From NCBI GenBank assembly GCA_964425135.1, contig CAYRKW010000064.1:1-19266 (forward strand): DNA of 19,266 nt, in the 5' to 3' direction. The DNA is from CAYLLD01 sp964425135. Its GTDB lineage: Bacteria; Pseudomonadota; Alphaproteobacteria; Rhodobacterales; Rhodobacteraceae. Shown in pieces: positions 6,396-11,585 of the stretch. How positions within the stretch are numbered: the first letter of the stretch is position 1; every line of letters begins with the position of its first letter. Below the pieces are notes generated by a model, which saw only the letters and a program-made list of their open reading frames with translations, did no database searches and was not told the origin of the DNA. A program made the position numbers and the translations under genes.

Positions 6396-6416
6396 TTTCC
6401 TGAGCAAATTAGTCAA
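6388..6416 (-). promoter_or_regulatory. Sigma70-type promoter of iscR-suf operon
   Basis: On the minus strand TTGACT (6416-6411), a 17-base spacer and TAGAAT (6393-6388) form a near-consensus promoter. The start of transcription would be near 6381, giving a leader of about 95 bases before iscR. It is the strongest promoter-like sequence I found in the window. Confidence 0.7.
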
Positions 6417-6423
6417 GCTCAGG
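6399..6423. promoter_or_regulatory. 25-bp palindromic operator candidate containing the iscR -35
   Basis: CCTGAGC (6399-6405) and GCTCAGG (6417-6423) are perfect inverted arms around an 11-base AT-rich centre. Size and position suit an Rrf2/IscR dimer site, making autoregulation by IscR a natural guess. It also lies 30 bases before the divergent hydrolase gene, so both directions could be affected. The binder is not proven. Confidence 0.5.
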
Positions 6424-6452
6424 TCGTCCCATAGCAGGAGACATTGACGACA

Positions 6453-7103
6453 ATGCCCGAGGTAATTTTTCCCGGCCCCGACGGCCGCCTTGAAGGTCGC
6501 TATCACCCGCAAAAAGCCAAAGATGCTCCGATTGCAATAATATTGCATCCGCATCCGCAGTTTGGCGGGACCATGAACAACAAAGTCGTCTATAATCTCC
6601 ACTACGCGTTCTACAACATGGGGTTCACCTGCCTGCGCTTCAATTTCCGCGGTGTCGGGCGCTCTCAGGGCGAGTATGACCAAGGCATAGGCGAGTTGTC
6701 GGACGCAGCCTCTGCGCTCGATTATCTGCAATCGCTCAATCCAAATGCCAAAAACTGCTGGGTCGCAGGATTTTCCTTCGGCGCGTGGATCGGCATGCAG
6801 CTTTTGATGCGCCGCCCCGAGATACAGGGCTTCATCTCGGTCGCACCACCTGCCAATATGTACGATTTCTCCTTCCTCGCCCCATGCCCCTCATCAGGTC
6901 TTATAATCAATGGCGATGGCGACCGCGTGGTCCCGCCGGTTGAGATCGAAGGCTTGGTCGAGAAACTGCAACAACAACGCGGCATCACCGTCACCCATGA
7001 TGTCATTCCAGGCGCAGGTCATTTCTTTGATCCGGGTATGGAAGAGATGATCGGCAATGTGCAGAATTATGTGAAGCAGCGGATGCTCGAGAACACCCGC
7101 TGA
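6453..7103 (+). CDS. COG2945-type alpha/beta hydrolase
   Basis: A 216-residue cytosolic alpha/beta hydrolase of the COG2945 type, substrate unknown. It shows the diagnostic early L-H-P-H-P-Q-F-G-G-T-M-N-N-K-V-V (about 31-46), R-F-N-F-R-G-V-G-R-S-Q-G (62-73), the nucleophile elbow G-F-S-F-G with S108, a probable acid at D157 (N-G-D-G-D-R), and the catalytic histidine H190 in P-G-A-G-H-F-F. I chose ATG 6453 because the protein then starts MPEVIFPGP as I would expect; a TTG at 6444 sits only three bases from AGGAG. It is divergent from iscR with about 170 bases between starts and may share the palindromic control region. A small ORF and a terminator follow it. Confidence 0.9.
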   Translation: MPEVIFPGPDGRLEGRYHPQKAKDAPIAIILHPHPQFGGTMNNKVVYNLHYAFYNMGFTCLRFNFRGVGRSQGEYDQGIGELSDAASALDYLQSLNPNAKNCWVAGFSFGAWIGMQLLMRRPEIQGFISVAPPANMYDFSFLAPCPSSGLIINGDGDRVVPPVEIEGLVEKLQQQRGITVTHDVIPGAGHFFDPGMEEMIGNVQNYVKQRMLENTR

Positions 7104-7135
7104 TCGCGATACTTATGGCTGATAACGGGGTGTAA

Positions 7136-7222
7136 ATGACCAAATTCTCCAAGCTCGCGGCGCATCAAGCGGCGATGCGCGTACGCCCTTGCGTTCAAGC
7201 CATCCTGCCGCTTCACAACTAA
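7136..7222 (+). CDS. Possible 28-residue small ORF before terminator
   Basis: ATG at 7136 opens a 28-codon frame (MTKFSKLAAHQAAMRVRPCV, ending Q-A-I-L-P-L-H-N) that stops 5 bases before the terminator stem. The upstream GGGG is a poor ribosome site. It could be a real small basic protein, or the region could be the 3' untranslated part of the hydrolase message or a short RNA ending at the terminator. No family recognised. Confidence 0.25.
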   Translation: MTKFSKLAAHQAAMRVRPCVQAILPLHN

Positions 7223-7227
7223 ATGGG

Positions 7228-7256
7228 GATCGGGCCTTCGCCCGATCACGATTTTT
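7228..7256 (+). terminator. Intrinsic terminator after the hydrolase unit
   Basis: GATCGGGC (7228-7235), tetraloop CTTC, GCCCGATC (7240-7247), then ACGATTTTT. A perfect 8-bp GC-rich stem with a short T-run on the plus strand. It separates the hydrolase from the dehydratase gene downstream. Confidence 0.8.
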
Positions 7257-7278
7257 GATTATGCGCTGCCGCGCGGGC

Positions 7279-7300
7279 GGATATTTGCAAACCAAAGAAG
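7279..7300 (+). repeat. Diverged copy of the GAGTATTTT motif (copy C)
   Basis: GGATATTTGCAAACCAAAG followed by AAG resembles the motif at 5714-5734 (shared TATTT, TGCAAA). It lies 70 bases before the dehydratase start on the plus strand. The similarity is partial. Confidence 0.25.
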
Positions 7301-7369
7301 GTTTGGACGAAAACCAGCTTGCCACTGGCGCATTTGCTGGCACACTTGCGTGAAAATAGAGCGCTCACC

Positions 7370-9103
7370 ATGACACGAAAATCACCCGACGATCTGCGCT
7401 CCGCCCGTTGGTTTGCGCCGGACGATCTACGCTCTTTCGGCCACCGATCCCGCGCCATGCAGATGGGCTACAGCCCGGACGATTGGGCGGGCAAGCCGAT
7501 CATCGCAGTGGTCAACACATGGTCGGATATCAACATGTGTCACGCCCATTTCCGGCAGCGGGCCGAAGACGTCAAACGCGGCATATTGCAGGCGGGCGGC
7601 TTCCCGCTGGAACTTCCCGCCATCTCTCTCTCCGAGCAATTCGTCAAACCGACCACCATGCTCTACCGCAACTTTCTGGCGATGGAGACCGAAGAGCTTT
7701 TGCGCTCGCATCCGGTTGACGGCGCGGTCCTCATGGGCGGCTGCGACAAGACAACGCCCGGCCTTCTGATGGGTGCAATATCAGCGGGATACCCGGCTAT
7801 CTTCATGCCCGCCGGTCCGATGCTGCGCGGCAATTACGCAGGCCAAACGCTCGGCTCCGGCTCGGACAGTTGGAAATACTGGGACGAGCGGCGCGCAGGC
7901 AATATCAGCGCCGAAGAATGGCAAGGCGTTGAGGGCGGGATTGCCAGATCCTACGGCCATTGCATGACCATGGGCACCGCCTCGACCATGACCGCGATTG
8001 CAGAAGGCTTGGGCATGTGCCTTCCCGGCGCGTCCTCCATCCCGGCCGCCGACAGCAACCACATCCGCATGGCCGCCGCCACGGGCCGCCGCGCAGTTGA
8101 TATGGTCTGGTCCGATTTAACTCCTGACAAGATTCTCACCCGCGCTGCCATCGACAACGCGATGATTGTGGCGATGGCAACCGGATGTTCGACCAATGCC
8201 ATCATTCATCTTCTCGCCATCGCCCGGCGCGCGGGCGTTGATCTGACCATGGATGATCTCGATCAGGCGGGCAGAACGACGCCAGTTATCGCCAATATCC
8301 GCCCTGCGGGCGACACGTATCTGATGGAAGATTTCTATTACGCAGGTGGTTTGCCCGCATTGATGTCGCAACTGCCCGACAAACTCAAAACCTCCGCAAT
8401 CACCGTCAGCGGTAAGACTGTCGCGGAGAATATCGCGACCGCCAAAATCCACCTGCCCGATGTGATCCGAACACCCAAGACGGCAATCTACGCCGAAGGC
8501 TCGCTTGCGGTTCTGACGGGCAATCTGGTGCCAGATGGCGCGGTGATCAAACCTTGCGCGATGGACGAGACATTTCTGACCCACAAAGGCCCGGCTCTCG
8601 TATTCGACAGCTATCCCGGGATGAAAGCGGCGGTGGATGACGAAAATCTCGATGTCACCGCCGATCACGTCATGATCCTGCGCAACGCTGGACCGATTGG
8701 CGGGCCGGGCATGCCTGAATGGGGGATGCTGCCAATCCCGACAAAGCTGGTAAAAGAAGGCGTGCGCGACATGGTGCGGATCTCCGACGCGCGCATGTCC
8801 GGCACATCTTATGGCGCCTGTATCCTGCACGCAGCCCCTGAAGCTGCCATCGGCGGCCCGCTTGCGCTGGTTGAAAACGGCGATATCATCAGCCTCGATG
8901 TGCCAAACCGGACGCTCACGCTTGAGGTCGATGACAGGACACTTGCAACGCGCAAAGCCAATTGGACTGCACCAGAGCCGAAATTCGAACGCGGCTTTGG
9001 CTGGATGTTCGCCCGCCACATCATGCAGGCCAATGACGGTTGCGATTTCGACTACCTCGAAACATCTTTCGGCAAAGCGGTGCCAGAGCCCGACATTTTC
9101 TAA
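7370..9103 (+). CDS. IlvD/EDD-family dehydratase, probably sugar-acid (L-arabonate type)
   Basis: A 577-residue [2Fe-2S] dehydratase removing water from a 2,3-dihydroxy acid. Three candidate cluster cysteines are visible: C57 (W-S-D-I-N-M-C), C125 (G-G-C-D-K-T-T-P) and C198 (S-Y-G-H-C-M-T-M-G). They match, with an offset of two, C59/C127/C200 as I recall them from Rhizobium L-arabinonate dehydratase, whose length (about 579) is nearly the same. The late I-S-D-A-R-M-S-G-T-S-Y-G carries the expected catalytic serine. Length and pattern favour a sugar-acid dehydratase over true IlvD of branched-chain synthesis, but the exact sugar acid cannot be read. ATG 7370 is chosen over a TTG 51 bases upstream; no strong ribosome site is seen for it. 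An aldo/keto reductase gene follows after 17 bases. Confidence 0.88.
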   Translation: MTRKSPDDLRSARWFAPDDLRSFGHRSRAMQMGYSPDDWAGKPIIAVVNTWSDINMCHAHFRQRAEDVKRGILQAGGFPLELPAISLSEQFVKPTTMLYRNFLAMETEELLRSHPVDGAVLMGGCDKTTPGLLMGAISAGYPAIFMPAGPMLRGNYAGQTLGSGSDSWKYWDERRAGNISAEEWQGVEGGIARSYGHCMTMGTASTMTAIAEGLGMCLPGASSIPAADSNHIRMAAATGRRAVDMVWSDLTPDKILTRAAIDNAMIVAMATGCSTNAIIHLLAIARRAGVDLTMDDLDQAGRTTPVIANIRPAGDTYLMEDFYYAGGLPALMSQLPDKLKTSAITVSGKTVAENIATAKIHLPDVIRTPKTAIYAEGSLAVLTGNLVPDGAVIKPCAMDETFLTHKGPALVFDSYPGMKAAVDDENLDVTADHVMILRNAGPIGGPGMPEWGMLPIPTKLVKEGVRDMVRISDARMSGTSYGACILHAAPEAAIGGPLALVENGDIISLDVPNRTLTLEVDDRTLATRKANWTAPEPKFERGFGWMFARHIMQANDGCDFDYLETSFGKAVPEPDIF

Positions 9104-9120
9104 TCACAAGGATCTCCACC

Positions 9121-10110
9121 ATGAAACAACGCAAACTCGGCCATAACGGCCCACGCGTCGGCGAGGTCGGGCTTGGCTGCATGAGCTTTTCGGGCATGTA
9201 CGGCCCCTCCACCGAAGAGGTCTCCCACAACACCCTCGCCCGTGCGCTGGAGTTGGGCGTGACACATCTTGATACCGCGAATGTTTACGGGATGGGCGTC
9301 TCCGAGAGTTACATCGGCAGTTTCATCAAGAAAAATCCTAACAAGTTTGTCATCGCCACCAAAGCGTCCATCCGGCGCGATAAAGACGGCAATATGGCGC
9401 CCTCCAACGATCCGGACTACCTGCGCACGGAACTCGAAGCCTCGCTCAAACGGCTCAACACCGATCACGTGGCACTCTTCTACATCCATCGCCGCGAGCA
9501 ATCGCGACCTGTCGAAGAGGTCATGGAAACGCTGATGCGGTTCATCGAGGAGGGCAAAATCGGAAGCATCGGCTTTTCCGAAATCGCCCCATCTACCTTG
9601 CGTCGCGCAGCCGCCGTTGGGCCGGTTGCTGCGGTACAATCCGAATACTCGCTTTGGACCCGCAACGCCGATCTGGGCCTTTTGCGTGCCTGCAAGGAGG
9701 TCGGCGCCAGCTTCGTCCCCTTCTCCCCCCTCGCCCGCGGCATGTTTGCGCGCGCGCGTATCGACTTGGGCACCCTCGGCGAAAAAGACATCCGCAACGG
9801 CAACCCTCGCTTCACATCGCCCAACTATGAGGCGAACCTGAAACACTTTGACGCCTTCCGCGATCTGAGCGCATCGCTCGGCCTTAGCCCTGCCACGCTT
9901 GCCATCGCTTGGGTGCTCCATCAGGATCCATACCTCATTCCCATCCCCGGCACGCGCACCGCGGACCATCTCGAAGAGCTTGCTGCCGCATCGGATGTTG
10001 TGATCACGCCAGAGATTGCAGCACAGATAGATCACATCATGCCACCGGGGTTCGCGCATGGGGATCGCTATTCAACAACGCTGATCAATGCGGTGGAGCG
10101 GTATTGCTGA
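9121..10110 (+). CDS. Aldo/keto reductase
   Basis: A 329-residue NADPH-type aldo/keto reductase with a TIM-barrel pattern. The tetrad is visible: D51 and Y56 in H-L-D-T-A-N-V-Y-G, K81 in I-A-T-K-A, and H123 in L-F-Y-I-H-R. The C-terminal I-P-I-P-G-T-R nucleotide-phosphate loop is present. It resembles the plant/yeast-like oxidoreductase branch (YakC/AKR13 style) that starts M-K-x-R-x-L-G. AAGGA lies 8 bases before the ATG at 9121. The 17-base gap from the dehydratase points to one operon, so it may oxidise or reduce a sugar in the same pathway. The substrate is unknown. Confidence 0.92.
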   Translation: MKQRKLGHNGPRVGEVGLGCMSFSGMYGPSTEEVSHNTLARALELGVTHLDTANVYGMGVSESYIGSFIKKNPNKFVIATKASIRRDKDGNMAPSNDPDYLRTELEASLKRLNTDHVALFYIHRREQSRPVEEVMETLMRFIEEGKIGSIGFSEIAPSTLRRAAAVGPVAAVQSEYSLWTRNADLGLLRACKEVGASFVPFSPLARGMFARARIDLGTLGEKDIRNGNPRFTSPNYEANLKHFDAFRDLSASLGLSPATLAIAWVLHQDPYLIPIPGTRTADHLEELAAASDVVITPEIAAQIDHIMPPGFAHGDRYSTTLINAVERYC

Positions 10111-10571
10111 GGCGATACTGCCCTGTGCGAACTGCGTTCTGTCTCGACGGGCGTGACCTAACGGCAACGGTGCGATCAGTGTGATCAACTATCGCAAACA
10201 CACAACCTAAAGGCGATTAATATTGACAGGTTAAACGGCTAACGATCATCTGTCCGTAAGTGTTTTGGTGTCCTGTTTAACCCTAGATCAAACTTGCATC
10301 GCCCAAAAAACAAGGGCGCTTGACACGCGAATGAGGCCAAATTGATCCCAGATTCTTCACCATTGCGCACACCATAAAGTATAATGCTGCATAGTATTAT
10401 CCACATATTAACAGCACATAACTTCAACGCTGAACTTCTCGTGTCAGGTAGTAAAATTCAATTTTTTCGCTCAGAATCAAGACGTTGCGACTTTTTCCTT
10501 CATTATCGATCCGAACTGTTCTACAAATTTTACTTGGGAAATAGGCTGGCTTGACCTAGGGAAAAGAAAAA
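10111..10571. other. 461-bp intergenic region, AT-richer, with several inverted repeats
   Basis: No convincing gene. Repeats seen: GATCA-GTG-TGATC (10174-10186); GGTTAAAC (10229-10236) inverted at 10275-10282; AGTAAAATT (10450-10458) inverted at 10526-10534. A promoter-like pair lies at 10356-10385. No obvious T-tract terminator follows the reductase gene. The base composition is visibly more AT-rich than the flanks, and the region probably carries control sites for the regulator downstream. Confidence 0.4.
10356..10385 (+). promoter_or_regulatory. Candidate promoter of the XRE-LuxR regulator
   Basis: TTCACC (10356-10361), an 18-base spacer and a perfect TATAAT (10380-10385). The start of transcription would be near 10392, leaving a leader of about 180 bases. 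The -10 is strong and the -35 matches 4 of 6; chance occurrence in AT-rich DNA is possible. Confidence 0.35.
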
Positions 10572-11549
10572 ATGGGAATGGATGAATCCAATCTGGTTCC
10601 AGATTGGCGAGAACGGCTTCAAATGGAGCTTTCAAACAAACAGATCGCGGCAACACATTTGAGCGCGGATCTAGGCAAACATCGCGATTACGTCGGAAAT
10701 GTCCTGCGTGGCCGTGTAAATCCAAACATTAGCTTCTTCGTCAGTCTGTTTCGACAGACTGGTATCGACATTTTCACAGCGATGCCCGAAAAGGGTGAGA
10801 ACGACAATAGACGCCCCACAATATTCGTTGATAAAGCGACAGGTTTTGCGGAACCTGCCAAAATTGAGGCACCACGCAATGTTTATCCGTTTGCCCCAAA
10901 CTCACCTATGACTGATACAGCGATTCCGACCAAAGTTTCCGAGATCGGCACCGGCAGTTTGGTCAGTTCTGCGCATCAAACGCTCCGTCAGCTTGGCCCT
11001 GCCGGATATAGTATCGTAACTCGGCTGCCAAGCGATCCATCGGTCTACTCGACCTATCCAAAAGAATGGCTGGAGGCATATGAGGCGCAAGGTCTGGGCG
11101 CGGTTGATCCGGTTCACGAGTTTATGCAAAACCGCGCCGGATACACGAGTTGGGCGGATTTGAACTCGGATGACGCCGCCGATCACTACTTCAAAATTGC
11201 GCGCGATTTTTCGTTGCCAAACGGCTCCGTTCTTACGTCTGCCCGTCGCGGTTGCAAAATCGCTGTGTCCTTGAGCCATGAGCAAGAGGCATTGACGCCC
11301 GATGAGCGCCAGTCGGCAGAGCGCGCACTCAATGCGTTTTTGGTTCTGATGGAGCCGCCAAAGCCGCGTCTGGAGCCTTTTGAGGTGCTCTACTACCTGG
11401 CGAACGGTCTGAACAACGCTCAGCTACGCAAGATCTACAACGTCTCGGCGCGCAAGATCACGGAAGTGAAGAACGCGGCGATAAAAGCGCTTAATGCCAA
11501 GAACCTGGACCATGCCATCGCTATCGGCACACGGGTCGGGATTATTTAG
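10572..11549 (+). CDS. Transcriptional regulator: N-terminal XRE-like HTH + AHL-binding domain + C-terminal LuxR-like HTH
   Basis: A 325-residue protein, longer than the ~240 of ordinary LuxR proteins. Residues about 12-70 look like an XRE/Cro HTH (Q-I-A-A-T-H-L-S-A-D-L-G, then V-G-N-V-L-R-G-R). Residues about 130-260 match the LuxR autoinducer-binding domain. W166, Y170, D179, P180 and W194 show the same spacing as TraR/LuxR W57, Y61, D70, P71 and W85, and G218 probably equals G113. Residues about 267-325 resemble a divergent GerE/LuxR HTH (E-V-L-Y-Y-L-A-N-G, then ending H-A-I-A-I-G-T-R-V-G-I-I). AGGG precedes the ATG by 10 bases. No luxI-type synthase is in the window, so it may be a LuxR solo. 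Targets are unknown; the convergent peroxidase and the upstream operon are the nearest candidates. Confidence 0.82.
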   Translation: MGMDESNLVPDWRERLQMELSNKQIAATHLSADLGKHRDYVGNVLRGRVNPNISFFVSLFRQTGIDIFTAMPEKGENDNRRPTIFVDKATGFAEPAKIEAPRNVYPFAPNSPMTDTAIPTKVSEIGTGSLVSSAHQTLRQLGPAGYSIVTRLPSDPSVYSTYPKEWLEAYEAQGLGAVDPVHEFMQNRAGYTSWADLNSDDAADHYFKIARDFSLPNGSVLTSARRGCKIAVSLSHEQEALTPDERQSAERALNAFLVLMEPPKPRLEPFEVLYYLANGLNNAQLRKIYNVSARKITEVKNAAIKALNAKNLDHAIAIGTRVGII

Positions 11550-11551
11550 GG

Positions 11552-11583
11552 TTATCGCTAAACTATTATTTGTTTAGCGGTAA
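11552..11583. terminator. Bidirectional hairpin between convergent genes
   Basis: CGCTAAAC (11556-11563), an 8-base loop TATTATTT, GTTTAGCG (11572-11579), extended by TTA/TAA beyond one mismatch. It lies in the 36-base space between the regulator and the peroxidase stops. There is no real T-run, so its strength as a terminator is uncertain, but its place suits one serving both genes. Confidence 0.5.
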
Positions 11584-11585
11584 AC

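Noticed and set aside
8117..9019. Minus-strand 300-codon frame opposite the dehydratase gene
   Set aside because: Shadow of the IlvD/EDD-family gene; no domain or ribosome-site support.
9100..10059. Long minus-strand frame opposite the aldo/keto reductase gene
   Set aside because: It mirrors a clearly real gene, and its translation is low-complexity and matches no family.
10223..10251. TTGACA at 10223 as a promoter -35
   Set aside because: No acceptable -10 lies at 16-18 bases (TCATCT is poor). The TATAAT at 10380 is a better candidate.
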